Assembly (NCBI GenBank): GCA_035303885.1
Contig: DATGRE010000170.1
Coordinates: 1-28,748 of the forward strand
Length of the DNA: 28,748 nt
Direction of reading: 5' to 3'
Source: Zeimonas sp035303885
GTDB lineage: Bacteria; Pseudomonadota; Gammaproteobacteria; Burkholderiales; Burkholderiaceae_E
Shown here piece by piece: positions 1 to 8,669 of this stretch (position 1 is the stretch's first letter; each line of letters opens with the position of its first letter). The translations under genes and the position numbers were made by a program. Under the pieces are notes generated by a model that worked only from the letters and a program-made list of their open reading frames with translations, was not told where the DNA came from and did not search any database.

Positions 1-44
1 TGGCCTCGCCTTTCCTCGCCCTCGCAGGCGAGGAGGACGTGACA

Positions 45-50
45 TACAAT
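45..50 (+). promoter_or_regulatory. Candidate -10 box for the TetR gene
   Basis: TACAAT matches the sigma70 -10 consensus at 5 of 6 positions, in an otherwise GC-rich leader about 100 nt ahead of the TetR start codon. I see no convincing -35 box 16-18 bp upstream. No copy of the TTTACY-N4-RGTAAA palindrome found at the catabolic promoters is present in 1-147, so autoregulation through that motif is not supported. Confidence 0.3.
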
Positions 51-147
51 CGCTGACCTCGGCGCGACGAGGATCCGCTCCGCCTTTCGCGAGGCGCCTC
101 TCGGGGGGCGTTCCGCCGCTCGACGACCGCAACATTCCTACGGCACC

Positions 148-831
148 ATGAAAACCGAAACGCCCTCTCCCGTCGGAAGGAAAGACAGCCGAAGCACTGC
201 GGCGAAGCGCTCGAAGGCCCGCCCTCGCTGGAACAACCTCGTCAAGAGCGCCGACGAGCAGTACGAGCTGAAACGACAGGCCGTCATTGCGGAGGCGATC
301 CGCGCCTTCGGCCACAAGGGCTACCAGAACACGTCGCTGGACGACATCGCGAGCCGGCTGAACGTGACCAAGCCGGCGCTCTACTACTACTTCAAGAGCA
401 AGAAAGAGCTGCTCTACGAGTGCCACAACCTCGCGATGGACATCGGCGATCGCGCGATCGAGTACGTCGAGTCGCAGCCGGGGAGCGGGCTGGAGAAGCT
501 GCAGCGGCTGGTCGAGTACTACATCGACAACCTGACCCGGGAGCTGTCGGCGCCGGCGATCCTGCACGAGATCGACGCGATGCGGCCCGAGCACCGCAGG
601 CGGATCCTGCAGCGGCGCCGGAAATTCGACCGGCTCATGCGCGGCCTGGTCGAGGAAGGCATCGCCGACGGGACGATCGAGCCGTGCAACCCGAAGCTCG
701 CCGTGTTCTGGTTCATGAGCGCGATCAACGGCATCCCCCGCTGGTTCCGCTCGGACGGGGAGCTGACGGGAGCCGAGATCGCCAAGGCCTTCGTGCAGTT
801 CCTCGTGGGCGGACTCCAAAAGCGGAAGTAG
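148..831 (+). CDS. TetR/AcrR family transcriptional regulator
   Basis: A 227-residue protein of TetR architecture. An N-terminal basic tail (residues 1-40) precedes a helix-turn-helix at about residues 45-90, with the family pattern TSLDDIASRLNVTKPALYYYF followed by KSKKELL. The C-terminal ligand and dimerisation domain is helical (about 95-225). Proteins of this class usually repress fatty-acid or aromatic-acid catabolic operons and are released by acyl-CoA or related ligands; that role is inferred here. The gene converges on the end of the nine-gene beta-oxidation/transport operon. It is the only transcription-factor gene in the catabolic region, so it is the best candidate for binding the palindromes near 10.78, 11.98, 16.64 and 18.98 kb. 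ATG at 148 is the only good start, although its ribosome-binding site is weak. The ligand cannot be read from the sequence. Confidence 0.9.
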   Translation: MKTETPSPVGRKDSRSTAAKRSKARPRWNNLVKSADEQYELKRQAVIAEAIRAFGHKGYQNTSLDDIASRLNVTKPALYYYFKSKKELLYECHNLAMDIGDRAIEYVESQPGSGLEKLQRLVEYYIDNLTRELSAPAILHEIDAMRPEHRRRILQRRRKFDRLMRGLVEEGIADGTIEPCNPKLAVFWFMSAINGIPRWFRSDGELTGAEIAKAFVQFLVGGLQKRK

Positions 832-842
832 CCGCCGCGGTC

Positions 843-879
843 GCCGGGCCTGGCGCCCGGCACCGGCGCCGCCGGCGCC
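843..879. terminator. Tandem GC hairpins between convergent genes
   Basis: The 51-bp gap between the convergent TetR and crotonase genes holds two inverted repeats. One is GCCGGGC (843-849) with GCCCGGC (855-861); the other is GGCGCC (865-870) with GGCGCC (874-879). The symmetry would serve transcripts from both sides. There is no T-tract on either strand, so this is a candidate bidirectional terminator or 3'-end stabiliser rather than a textbook intrinsic terminator. Confidence 0.45.
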
Positions 880-882
880 GCC

Positions 883-1668
883 TCATCGACCCGACCACTC
901 CGGGCTTCGCTTCTCGACGAATGCGGCGATCCCCTCCCGGGCGTCGGCATGCATCATGTTGCGGACGACGAGCTCGCCCGCATACGCGTAGGCGTCGGCC
1001 AGCGGCATCTGCAGCTGCCGATAGAACGCCTTCTTGCCGAGCGCGATCGTGTAGGTCGACTTGCTCGCGATCTCCCGAGCCAGCGCATCGACGGTTTCGT
1101 CCAGCCGGTCGGGTTCGACGACCTCGTTGACGAGCCCGACGCGCAGCGCGAACGCGGCGTCGACCAGCCGTCCGGTGGCGAGCATCTGCATCGCGTGCTT
1201 GCGATGCACCACCCGGCTCAGGGGCACCATCGGCGTCAGGCACCAGAGCCCGATGTTCACGCCGGGGGTGGCGAACCGCGCATCGCTCGAGGCCACGGCG
1301 AGATCGGCACTGGCCACGAGCTGGCACCCGGCGGCCGAGGCGACCCCTTCGACGCGGGCCACGATCATCTGCGGTTGCTCGTGGAACGACTGCATCATTC
1401 TCGAGCAGCGCTCGGAGACCTCGTGGAAGAACTCCGGGTCGGTCGCGTCCGAGAACTCCTTCAGGTCGTGCCCGGCACAGAAGATCTTGCCGCCGACGCC
1501 GCCGAGCACGATGACCGCGATTCGGGTTTCGTCCCGAAGCGCCTGCAGATGCGCGTACAGGGCGTCGATCGTCGCCAGCGACAGGCTGTTCCCCTGCGCC
1601 GGGCGGTTCAGCGTGAGGTAGGCGACAGCCCCGCGATCCTCGCGGGTGACCAGTGCGGATGCATCCAT
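883..1668 (-). CDS. Crotonase-fold protein, ECHDC3-like, lacking both hydratase glutamates
   Basis: A 261-residue crotonase/enoyl-CoA hydratase-fold protein, last gene of the long minus-strand operon. The CoA-binding and oxyanion segment is recognisable at residues 62-71 (IFCAGHDLKE), and the second oxyanion region at 108-123. In authentic enoyl-CoA hydratase two glutamates (rat E144 and E164) activate water. Here the aligned positions are Gln116 (AAGCQL) and Gly136 (ATPGVN). This pattern, including GCQLVAS and FATPGVN, resembles the ECHDC3 branch, whose reaction is unclear. Ordinary hydratase activity is therefore doubtful; another crotonase reaction on a CoA ester is possible. ATG at 1668 follows a GAGG-type ribosome-binding site. 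The gene starts 64 bp downstream of the livF-like stop codon and is probably cotranscribed with it. Confidence 0.88.
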   Translation of the reverse strand: MDASALVTREDRGAVAYLTLNRPAQGNSLSLATIDALYAHLQALRDETRIAVIVLGGVGGKIFCAGHDLKEFSDATDPEFFHEVSERCSRMMQSFHEQPQMIVARVEGVASAAGCQLVASADLAVASSDARFATPGVNIGLWCLTPMVPLSRVVHRKHAMQMLATGRLVDAAFALRVGLVNEVVEPDRLDETVDALAREIASKSTYTIALGKKAFYRQLQMPLADAYAYAGELVVRNMMHADAREGIAAFVEKRSPEWSGR

Positions 1669-1732
1669 GCGTTGAGTCCTCGGGAACTTGTCGTGTCTCG
1701 TGCGCGGAATTCCGGCGGCGCGCGCGGCGCGC

Positions 1733-2581
1733 TCAGCCGAGCCAGCGCTTGCGACGCCGGTAATGCTTGATCTCGCGGTAGCTCTTGCGCTCGCCCTCGA
1801 GCGTCAGCCCCAGATAGAACTCGCGCACGTCCTCGTTCGACCGCAGCTCGGATGCCGAGCCTTCGAGCACGATGCGACCGCCTTCCATCACGTAGCCGTA
1901 GTCGGCGAGATCGAGTGCGACGCGGGTGTTCTGCTCGACGATCAGCAGCGTGAGCCCGCTCGCCTTGAGCTGGGCGAGCAGCTCGTAGACCTCCTCGACC
2001 ATCAGCGGCGCGAGCCCGAGGGAAGGCTCGTCGATCATCATCAGCTTCGGCCTGGCCATCATCGCCCGCCCGATGACCAGCAGCTGCTGCTCGCCGCCCG
2101 ACAGGTATCCCGCGGTGCGGTCCTTCAGCGCGGCCAAGCGCCGCACGCGCGCATACACCTCGTCGAGCCGTTCGCGCGCTTCGCGCCCGCCCGACATGTG
2201 CCCGCCGACGACGAGGTTCTGCTCGACGGTCATGTGGCGCAGCACCTTGCGACCTTCCATGACGTGGACGAGCCCGCGCCGCACGATCGCCTCGGGATCG
2301 CGACCTTCGATGGCCTGACCCTCGAACCGGATGCCGCCGCTCGAGACACGGCCGTCCTCGCTGACGATCAGGTTCGAGATGGCCTTCAGCGTGGTGCTCT
2401 TGCCCGCACCGTTGGCGCCGAGCAGCGCCACGCAGGCACCCCTCGGCACGCGCGCCGAGATCCCCTTGACCGCGAGAATGACATCGCTGTAGAGGACCTC
2501 GACGTTGTTCAGCTCGAGCAGCGAGGTGTCCGCCGCCGCCGAACGCGGCCCTGCATGGGCCGCATCCGCTTGCGCAATCAC
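1733..2581 (-). CDS. livF: LIV-type ABC transporter ATP-binding protein (LivF-like)
   Basis: ATPase subunit of a branched-chain amino acid/amide-type (HAAT) importer, 282 residues. Visible motifs are Walker A GANGAGKST, the ABC signature LSGGEQQLLVIGRAM, Walker B LMMIDEPSLGLAP and the switch histidine region LIVEQN, all in LivF order. A basic C-terminal extension ending KHYRRRKRWLG follows the usual end of the family. I chose the GTG start at 2581 because it overlaps the upstream stop codon as GTGA, a typical translational-coupling junction; an adjacent GTG at 2584 is the alternative. No ATG is available before the Walker A motif. With LivG, LivH, LivM and the binding protein it forms a complete importer. 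The substrate is probably a carboxylic acid rather than an amino acid, because an acyl-CoA ligase gene sits inside the operon (inference). Confidence 0.92.
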   Translation of the reverse strand: MIAQADAAHAGPRSAAADTSLLELNNVEVLYSDVILAVKGISARVPRGACVALLGANGAGKSTTLKAISNLIVSEDGRVSSGGIRFEGQAIEGRDPEAIVRRGLVHVMEGRKVLRHMTVEQNLVVGGHMSGGREARERLDEVYARVRRLAALKDRTAGYLSGGEQQLLVIGRAMMARPKLMMIDEPSLGLAPLMVEEVYELLAQLKASGLTLLIVEQNTRVALDLADYGYVMEGGRIVLEGSASELRSNEDVREFYLGLTLEGERKSYREIKHYRRRKRWLG

Positions 2582-3834
2582 CACTTCGTGACCTTCGGCA
2601 CCGGCACCTTCTCGGCGACGATCCGGTACTGCCCCTTCTCGATGCTCCCGATATTCACGCTCAACCCCTCGACCGGGAACGGCGCTTCCTCGGAGTACTT
2701 CAGGTCGGGCAGCACGCCGAAGCTCTGTTCGCTGGGGATCGGATGCGTGAGCAGCGCCTTGCGCACGTCCTCGCCGGTGATGCGCTTGCCGCCCGCGTCC
2801 TTCACCGCATTCTCGATGCTTCGCACCGCGACGAAGGCCTGGCTCATGCCCATCAGGCACGGAACGTTGAAGTTGGCGTTCATCTTGTATTTGTCGCGCA
2901 GCATCGCGTGGAATTCGCTCGCCTGCGTCTTCTCGCCCGTCGGGACCGCCATTCCGTACGACTCGAAGCTGCCTTCGAGCTGCTGGATGCCGCCCACCGC
3001 CTTGCCGGAGGCCTGCAGGCTGTTGTGCGCACTCACCATGATCGGAATGTTCTTGCCGAGGCTCTGCAGCGCCCGCTGCGTGGCGACCACGGCCGCCGTG
3101 TTCGTCTGGATCTGGATGACTTCCGCGCCCTTGCGCACGAGCCGGTTCACCTGCTGCGTGAGGTCGGTGGGCTGCACTTCCGCGTAGATGACCTCCACGA
3201 CCTGGAGCTTCGTCGGATTCTCCTTCGCGTAGTGCTCCATCCCCTTGTGGATGTCGACGTAGGCCGGCGACGCCTCCGACGAGATGATGCCGAGCTTCAG
3301 CGGGCCGTCGCCGCCGCGCTTCTGCCGGAACCACTCCATGAAGGCCGCCGCCTCGTGCGGATAGGTGGCGCGCGCGTTGAAGATCCACGAGCCGGGCTTC
3401 CAGCCGTAGCCATAGCCGGAGGTGCCCATGAACATCGGGACCTTGTCGCCCGGCAGCCGCTCCTGCAATGCAGCGACGTCCGGCCCGCCGAGGCCGAAGA
3501 CGGCCACCGGCTCGAGCTCGGCACGGATGCCCGGCCACAGGCTGGCGGTCTGCGCGACGTCGTAGCGCGTGTCGTAGTCCTTCACGTTCAGCTTCACGCC
3601 GAGCGGCTTGCCCGCCTCGTCGTTCCACCACTGGACGACGCCCTGCCGGCAGGCCGCGTAATCCTTCATGATGTCGGCGTAGGGGCCGCTGAAATCGGCC
3701 AGGCCGGCAATGTTGTACGTCGTCTGCGCCCGCGCCGGATCCGCCGCCACCGCCGCGAAGGACACGCCGACCGCGGCAACGCCGCAGGCGACGGCGCGTG
3801 CCCACGAATGGTCGACCTTCTCTGCCTTGAACAT
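2578..3834 (-). CDS. LIV-type ABC transporter periplasmic substrate-binding protein
   Basis: A 418-residue type-I periplasmic binding protein (LivK-like fold). A signal peptide is visible: a long n-region, a hydrophobic core at about residues 15-31, and a likely cleavage after ARA at 36. The mature part starts TTYNIAGLADFSGPYADI, the characteristic first beta strand and ligand loop of this family. ATG at 3834 has a strong ribosome-binding site (AAGGAGG, about 7 nt upstream). Its stop codon overlaps the livF GTG start. It should deliver substrate to the LivHM permease in the same operon. The ligand is unknown; the flanking CoA ligase and beta-oxidation genes point to an organic acid. It is clearly different in sequence from the second binding protein at 17.7-18.9 kb. 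Confidence 0.92.
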   Translation of the reverse strand: MFKAEKVDHSWARAVACGVAAVGVSFAAVAADPARAQTTYNIAGLADFSGPYADIMKDYAACRQGVVQWWNDEAGKPLGVKLNVKDYDTRYDVAQTASLWPGIRAELEPVAVFGLGGPDVAALQERLPGDKVPMFMGTSGYGYGWKPGSWIFNARATYPHEAAAFMEWFRQKRGGDGPLKLGIISSEASPAYVDIHKGMEHYAKENPTKLQVVEVIYAEVQPTDLTQQVNRLVRKGAEVIQIQTNTAAVVATQRALQSLGKNIPIMVSAHNSLQASGKAVGGIQQLEGSFESYGMAVPTGEKTQASEFHAMLRDKYKMNANFNVPCLMGMSQAFVAVRSIENAVKDAGGKRITGEDVRKALLTHPIPSEQSFGVLPDLKYSEEAPFPVEGLSVNIGSIEKGQYRIVAEKVPVPKVTKW

Positions 3835-3863
3835 CGTTGCTGCCTCCTTCGGTACAAGTCGTC

Positions 3864-4916
3864 TCAGTAGGGGAATGGCCACAGGCGGTACGAGCGCTTC
3901 AGGATCGCCCATCGGTGCATCAGGCCCTTCGGCTCGAAGATCAGGAAGCACGCGATGATTCCGCCCAGGAAGATGTTCATCGCGGCGAAGACGACGTCGC
4001 CGCCGAGAAACGGGAGATGCTCGACGATCTGCGGACCGGCCACCGTGATCGCCTCCTGCACGAGCCGGATCACGACGACGCCGACGATCGCGCCGGTGAT
4101 CGATCCCATGCCGCCGACGATGATCATCGCGATGAACCAGATCGAGTTGAACAGCGTGAACTGGTCGACGGCGACGAAACGGACGTAGTACGCCCACAGT
4201 CCGCCGCCGATCCCCGCGTAGAACGCACCGACGAGGAACGCGACCGCCTTCGTGCGCACGACGTCGATCCCCATGATCCCCGATGCCACGTCGTCGTCGC
4301 GCACGGCGACGAACGCGCGTCCGTGCCGGCTGCGCGCGATTCCGTAGGCCCCGAAAGCCATCAGCGCGCCGACCGCGAGCACCAGCCAGTACAGCGACGC
4401 ATCGGTGTCGAAGCGAACGCCCGGGAGCTGCGCGGGTTGCACGGTGATGCCGTTCGAGCCGCCGAGCCACGACGACGGCAGGTTCAGCACGAGGAAGTGG
4501 AACAGGAACTGCGCGGCGATCGTCGTGAGCGCGAGATAGAAACCCTTGATGCGCACCGCCGACATGCCGAAGACGAAACCGAACACGGCGGCCGCGCAGC
4601 CGCCGACGGGCAACGCCGCCCAGATCGGCCATCCCGCCTTCGTCGCGAGCACGGCCGTCGCATACGCGCCGACGCCCATGAACGCCGCCTGCCCGAGATT
4701 GATCTGCCCGGCCATGCCGGTGGTGATCTGCAGCCCGAGCACGACCACCGACGTGATGACGATCGAAGTGAGCACGGCGAGCGTACGCGCCTCGGCGAAG
4801 AACGGCAGCAGCGCGAGCACGGCGAGGAAGCCGATCAGCCACGCCCACTGCCCGCGCGTGCGAACGAGTGCGAGATCCTTGCGGAAGCTGGTTGCGAATA
4901 CGCCCGACGGATCCAC
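3864..4916 (-). CDS. livM: LIV-type ABC transporter permease (LivM-like)
   Basis: A 350-residue integral membrane permease with about nine to ten hydrophobic segments, beginning near residue 25. LivM hallmarks are the segment GQINLGQAAFMGVGAYATAVL near residues 70-90, the cytoplasmic coupling region with RHGRAFVAVRDDDVAS, and the late GGMGSITGAIVGVVVI segment. The start is a GTG at 4916, immediately after the livH TAA stop with no spacer. The GAGAGGG in the last livH codons can serve as ribosome-binding site, so translation is probably coupled. It pairs with LivH to form the transmembrane pore. The N-terminus before the first membrane helix is slightly extended. Confidence 0.93.
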   Translation of the reverse strand: MDPSGVFATSFRKDLALVRTRGQWAWLIGFLAVLALLPFFAEARTLAVLTSIVITSVVVLGLQITTGMAGQINLGQAAFMGVGAYATAVLATKAGWPIWAALPVGGCAAAVFGFVFGMSAVRIKGFYLALTTIAAQFLFHFLVLNLPSSWLGGSNGITVQPAQLPGVRFDTDASLYWLVLAVGALMAFGAYGIARSRHGRAFVAVRDDDVASGIMGIDVVRTKAVAFLVGAFYAGIGGGLWAYYVRFVAVDQFTLFNSIWFIAMIIVGGMGSITGAIVGVVVIRLVQEAITVAGPQIVEHLPFLGGDVVFAAMNIFLGGIIACFLIFEPKGLMHRWAILKRSYRLWPFPY

Positions 4917-5801
4917 TTACACCCTCTCGATCGTGCGCCAACCGAACATCCCGGTCGGCCGGATGAACAACACGAGCAGCATGATCACGAAGGGAAGCAC
5001 CGAGCCGACCGCACCGCCCACGAGCGGGTCGAGGTACGCGGTGGCGAGCCCCTGCACGACGCCGACGAGCACGCCGGCCAGGAGCAGCCCCCCGATCGAC
5101 TCGAGCCCGGCGAGCAGCGCAACCGGCAGCGCGGCCATGCCGATCTCGGAGGTCAGCAGGTTGATCGACTTGCCGCTCAGGTAGACGATGGCCGCGAAGG
5201 TCGAGATCACCGAGCCGAGCACCCACGCGAAGATCAGCGAGTGGCGCACGGAGATGCCCATCGACATCGCGATCTGGTGATCCTCCGCCACCGCCGTCAT
5301 CCGCAGGCCCACGCGGGTGCGGTTGAAGAACCACGACAGGCCGAGCCCGACGACGATCGTGAGCAGCCCGCCGAAGAACAGCGAGCGCGGCACCAGCAGA
5401 TCGCCGACGATGATCGGCGCGAGCGGAAAGACGATCGGGAAGGGCTGCACCTGCGGGCCGAACAGCACGAGGATCAGGCCCCGGATCAGGATCAGCAGCC
5501 CGATCGTGACCATCACCATCGAGAAGATCGATTCGCCGACGAGCCGGGAGAAGAACAGCCGCTCGATCAGCAGGCCGAACAGCCCCGCCGCGACGAAGGC
5601 CAGCGGAATGCCGAGCCACATCGGCAGGCCCTGCGCGACGACCATCCACCAGACGAGAAAGCCGCCGAAGACGACGAGCTCGCCCTGCGCGAAGTTGAAC
5701 ACCTTCGACGCGCGATAGATCACGACGAAGCCCATCGCGACCAGCGCGTACAGCAGGCCGACGAGCGCACCGTTGATCAGGTAGTTGAGGAAATCGATCA
5801 T
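4917..5801 (-). CDS. livH: LIV-type ABC transporter permease (LivH-like)
   Basis: A 294-residue inner-membrane permease with about eight hydrophobic helices. The family signature near the N-terminus, IYRASKVFNFAQGELVVFGG (residues 28-47), corresponds to the LivH segment VNFAHGE. The EAA-like coupling loop is around VGLRMTAVAEDHQIAMSMGI. The ATG at 5801 overlaps the stop codon of the upstream acyl-CoA ligase gene as ATGA. Ligase and permease are therefore translationally coupled, which argues that import and CoA activation serve the same compound. Partner proteins are LivM directly downstream, LivG and LivF. Confidence 0.93.
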   Translation of the reverse strand: MIDFLNYLINGALVGLLYALVAMGFVVIYRASKVFNFAQGELVVFGGFLVWWMVVAQGLPMWLGIPLAFVAAGLFGLLIERLFFSRLVGESIFSMVMVTIGLLILIRGLILVLFGPQVQPFPIVFPLAPIIVGDLLVPRSLFFGGLLTIVVGLGLSWFFNRTRVGLRMTAVAEDHQIAMSMGISVRHSLIFAWVLGSVISTFAAIVYLSGKSINLLTSEIGMAALPVALLAGLESIGGLLLAGVLVGVVQGLATAYLDPLVGGAVGSVLPFVIMLLVLFIRPTGMFGWRTIERV

Positions 5802-7762
5802 GCTGCCTGCCTCGCCTGCGCGGTCGCCGCCGCGGCGGCTGCAGGCGCATCGACGTCGTGGATGAAGACGCGCGCGGCGAACCGGCCGCGGCGTCCGTCC
5901 TGGTAGGTCACGGCGATCTCGATCGTCGCTTCCGGTTCACCAGCGTAGATCGCGTCGATGATCGGCGCGTAGCGCTCCTCGAGGAACTCGCGCCGCAGCT
6001 TGCGCGAGCGCGTGAGCTCGCCTTCGTCCGGGTCGAGCTCCTTGGGGAAATTGGCGAAGCGGCGCACGCGCGCATGCGCGGGAAGGAAGCCGTTCACGCG
6101 CTCGATCTCCTGTCGCAGCAGCTCGGCGACCTCCGGCTTCTGCGAGAGATCGGTGAAGGTGGAGAACGAAAGCTTTCGCTCCTCGGCCCAGCGCGAGACG
6201 ACGTTCATGTCGATGTTCACGAGCGCCGCCACGAAATCGCGCGTCTCGTCGCCGACGGTCATCAGATCCTTGATGAACGGACTGAAGCGAAGGCGGGTCT
6301 CGACGAACTGCGGCGGATACGACTCGCCGGAGCGGAGCCGGCGAAGATCGGAGATGCGCTCGAGGAAAACGAGCTCGCCGCGCTCGGTGCGCGTGACCGC
6401 GTCCCCGGTGTGGTACCAGCCGTCGACGACCCGTTCGGCGAAGGCCTCGGGGCGCCGGTAATACCCGCTGAAGAACGAGCCGCCGCGCACGAGCAGCTCG
6501 CCGCCTTCGCCGAGCTTCCACTCCAGCGGCGGCCCGGCCTCCGGATGCGCCTGCATCCAGTGGCCGACGGTCTCCAGGTCGTAGCGCTCGCCCTGGTGGC
6601 AGGTGAGCAGCCCGATCTCGGTCGAGCCGTAGATGTTCCGAAGGGGGACACCGATCGCATGAAACAGCCGGAAGACGTCCGGGGCCATCGTCGATCCGCC
6701 GCAGAAGGCGATGCGCAGGCGCGTGAGTCCGAGCTGGTCGCGCAACGGTCGCAGCACCAGCGCTTCCGCGAGCGGATACGCCAGGCGCGCCGAGGCCGGA
6801 ATCGGCCGCCCCTCGAGGCGCGCGACGTTCACCGCGTGCCCGATGCGCAGGCCCCATTCGTAGACGCCGCGGCGAGCGGGCCCGGCGTCGAGCATGCGCG
6901 CCTGCATCGTCGCGGCCAGGTTCTCCCACTGCCGCGGCGCGAAGGTCATCGCCTCCACGGCCAGCTCGCGGATGTTCTCGAGCACCTGCTCGGGACCCTC
7001 GGGGAAATTCACGACCATCGGCAACGCCACGCCCAGCGCGATGCCGAAGATCTGCTCGGTCGCCCAGGCGGGCGAGATGTAGGTGAGGTATTCCAGCCCG
7101 GGCTGCGCGCCGGTGGCGGTGATCAGCCGGTGCACGTTGTCGACCAGGTAGCGGTGCGTGAGCACGACGCCCTTGGGCCGGCCGGTCGTGCCCGACGTGT
7201 ACGACAGAACCGCGGTCTCGTCGGGATGGCCGGCCGCGACGAGCGAGCCGTACCGTCCGGGCTCGCGCGCGTGCAGCTCGCGCCCGCGCTGCTGCAGCGA
7301 CGCGAAGGTGTGCAGCCGGTCCTGCCGGTACGACCACATCCCCGTGTCGTCCCAGTAGACGATCGCGCGCAGCAACGGCAGCTCGTCGCGCACGGCGAGC
7401 CCCTTGTCCACCTGCTCCTGGTCCTGCGCGAACAGGTAGACGGCTTCGCTGTCGGCGAGCAGGTAGTGGACTTCCTCGGCGGTGAGGTCCGGATACAGCG
7501 AAACGACCTTGCAGCCCAGGGCCTGGGCGGCCAGCTCGGCCCAGAAATGCTCGGGCTCGTTCTCGCCGATGATCGCGATCGTCTCTCCGCGCTCGACGCC
7601 GGTCGCCGCGAGACCGAGTGCGAGCGCGCGCACTTCGTCGCGGACGCGCGAGAACGAATACTCGCGCCAGATTCCCCGGTACTTGTGGCGCTGCGAGAGC
7701 CGATCGGGCGTGGCGTCGGCGTGCGCATCGAGCAGTTGCGGAAGGGTACGCATCGGCACCAT
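5798..7762 (-). CDS. AMP-dependent long-chain type acyl-CoA ligase embedded in the transporter operon
   Basis: A 654-residue ANL-superfamily adenylate-forming enzyme of the long-chain FadD15/FAA1-like type. It should activate a carboxylic acid with ATP and then form the CoA thioester. The P-loop is intact at residues 187-198 (SYTSGTTGRPKG). Other motifs are YGSTE in the A5 region, WYHTGD in A7, and a C-terminal GELTRSRKLRREF segment carrying the expected catalytic lysine. About 50 extra C-terminal residues include an alanine-rich tail. The ATG at 7762 overlaps the livG stop as TGATG, and its own stop overlaps livH as ATGA, so it is locked between two transporter genes. Substrate capture by thioesterification just after import (vectorial acylation) is the natural reading, although the acid is unknown. 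A second in-frame ATG lies three codons in. Confidence 0.92.
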   Translation of the reverse strand: MVPMRTLPQLLDAHADATPDRLSQRHKYRGIWREYSFSRVRDEVRALALGLAATGVERGETIAIIGENEPEHFWAELAAQALGCKVVSLYPDLTAEEVHYLLADSEAVYLFAQDQEQVDKGLAVRDELPLLRAIVYWDDTGMWSYRQDRLHTFASLQQRGRELHAREPGRYGSLVAAGHPDETAVLSYTSGTTGRPKGVVLTHRYLVDNVHRLITATGAQPGLEYLTYISPAWATEQIFGIALGVALPMVVNFPEGPEQVLENIRELAVEAMTFAPRQWENLAATMQARMLDAGPARRGVYEWGLRIGHAVNVARLEGRPIPASARLAYPLAEALVLRPLRDQLGLTRLRIAFCGGSTMAPDVFRLFHAIGVPLRNIYGSTEIGLLTCHQGERYDLETVGHWMQAHPEAGPPLEWKLGEGGELLVRGGSFFSGYYRRPEAFAERVVDGWYHTGDAVTRTERGELVFLERISDLRRLRSGESYPPQFVETRLRFSPFIKDLMTVGDETRDFVAALVNIDMNVVSRWAEERKLSFSTFTDLSQKPEVAELLRQEIERVNGFLPAHARVRRFANFPKELDPDEGELTRSRKLRREFLEERYAPIIDAIYAGEPEATIEIAVTYQDGRRGRFAARVFIHDVDAPAAAAAATAQARQAA

Positions 7763-8595
7763 CAGCGGTCCCCTTCGCCAAGATAGGCTTTCAGCACGGC
7801 CGGATCCTGCTGGATCTCGCGCGGCGTGCCTTCGGCGATCTTGCGTCCGAAATCGAGCACGACGACGCGGTCGGCGAGGTCCATGACGACGCCCATGTCG
7901 TGCTCGACGAGCACGACCGGCAGGCGCCGCGCCTCGCGCACGTCGAGGATGAAGCGCGCGAGATCCTCCTTTTCCTCGACGTTCATCCCCGCCATCGGCT
8001 CGTCCATCAGCAGGATCCGCGGTTCCTGCGCGAGCGCCCGGCCCAGGTCCACGCGCTTTCGCAGCCCGTAGCCCAGGCTTCCGACCGTCCGATGCCGGAT
8101 GGTCTCGATCTCGAGGAACTCGATGATCTCCTCGACGATCTCCCGATGACGGATCTCCTCGGCGCGGGACGGCCCGAACCAGACGAACGACGACAGCAGC
8201 GTCGAGCGCATGTGGATGTGCCGCCCGACCATGATGTTCTCGACCACGGACATCCCGGAGAAGATGTGCGTCCCCTGGAACGTGCGGGCGACGCCCTCGC
8301 GCGCGATCCGGTGCACCGGCGCGCCGCCGACGTCGCGGCCCCCGAGCAGGATGCGGCCCTGCTGCGGCCGGTAGAAGCCGCTCAGGCAGTTCATCAGCGA
8401 CGTCTTGCCGGCGCCGTTCGGGCCGATGACGGCCAGCAGCTCGTCGTCGCGCACGTCGACCGACACGTCATCGAGCGCGACGACGCCGCCGAAACGCAGC
8501 GACACCGCGTCGGCCGCGAGCGCGACGCTCTTCGCGCAGCGCGCCCCTTCGGCGATCGCGTCCAGGCCGCTTCCCGGCAAAGGGAGCGTGCTCAA
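7762..8595 (-). CDS. livG: LIV-type ABC transporter ATP-binding protein (LivG-like)
   Basis: ATPase subunit of the HAAT importer, 277 residues. Walker A is GPNGAGKTS, followed by the Q-loop FQGTHIFSGMSV, the signature region LGYGLRKRVDLGRAL, Walker B ILLMDEPMAGMN and the H-loop VVLVEHDMG. The signature lacks the glutamine seen in most LivG proteins (LxYGxQ) and has L-R instead. No ATG exists before the Walker A motif. I chose the TTG at 8595, which has GGAGG 4 nt upstream and opens the conserved N-terminal region; the open frame continues further upstream without a ribosome-binding site. The gene begins 74 bp after the SDR gene and overlaps the ligase start by one base. Confidence 0.9.
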   Translation of the reverse strand: MSTLPLPGSGLDAIAEGARCAKSVALAADAVSLRFGGVVALDDVSVDVRDDELLAVIGPNGAGKTSLMNCLSGFYRPQQGRILLGGRDVGGAPVHRIAREGVARTFQGTHIFSGMSVVENIMVGRHIHMRSTLLSSFVWFGPSRAEEIRHREIVEEIIEFLEIETIRHRTVGSLGYGLRKRVDLGRALAQEPRILLMDEPMAGMNVEEKEDLARFILDVREARRLPVVLVEHDMGVVMDLADRVVVLDFGRKIAEGTPREIQQDPAVLKAYLGEGDR

Positions 8596-8669
8596 GTCGC
8601 CTCCACGGAATTCGTCTGGGTCATCCTTCCTCTCCCTGCGCGCGGCGTCTTGTCGCGCCGCTGCCGCCG

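Noticed and set aside
1733..3805. A single 690-residue minus-strand frame covering livF and part of the binding-protein gene
   Set aside because: Only the part after 2581 is LivF. The upstream half is the binding-protein gene read out of frame, and the true junction is a GTGA overlap.
3837..7786. Long plus-strand open frames opposite the transporter and ligase genes
   Set aside because: They are antisense shadows caused by high GC codon bias. Their products are Arg/Asp/His-rich without family motifs, while the minus-strand frames encode recognisable proteins with ribosome-binding sites.
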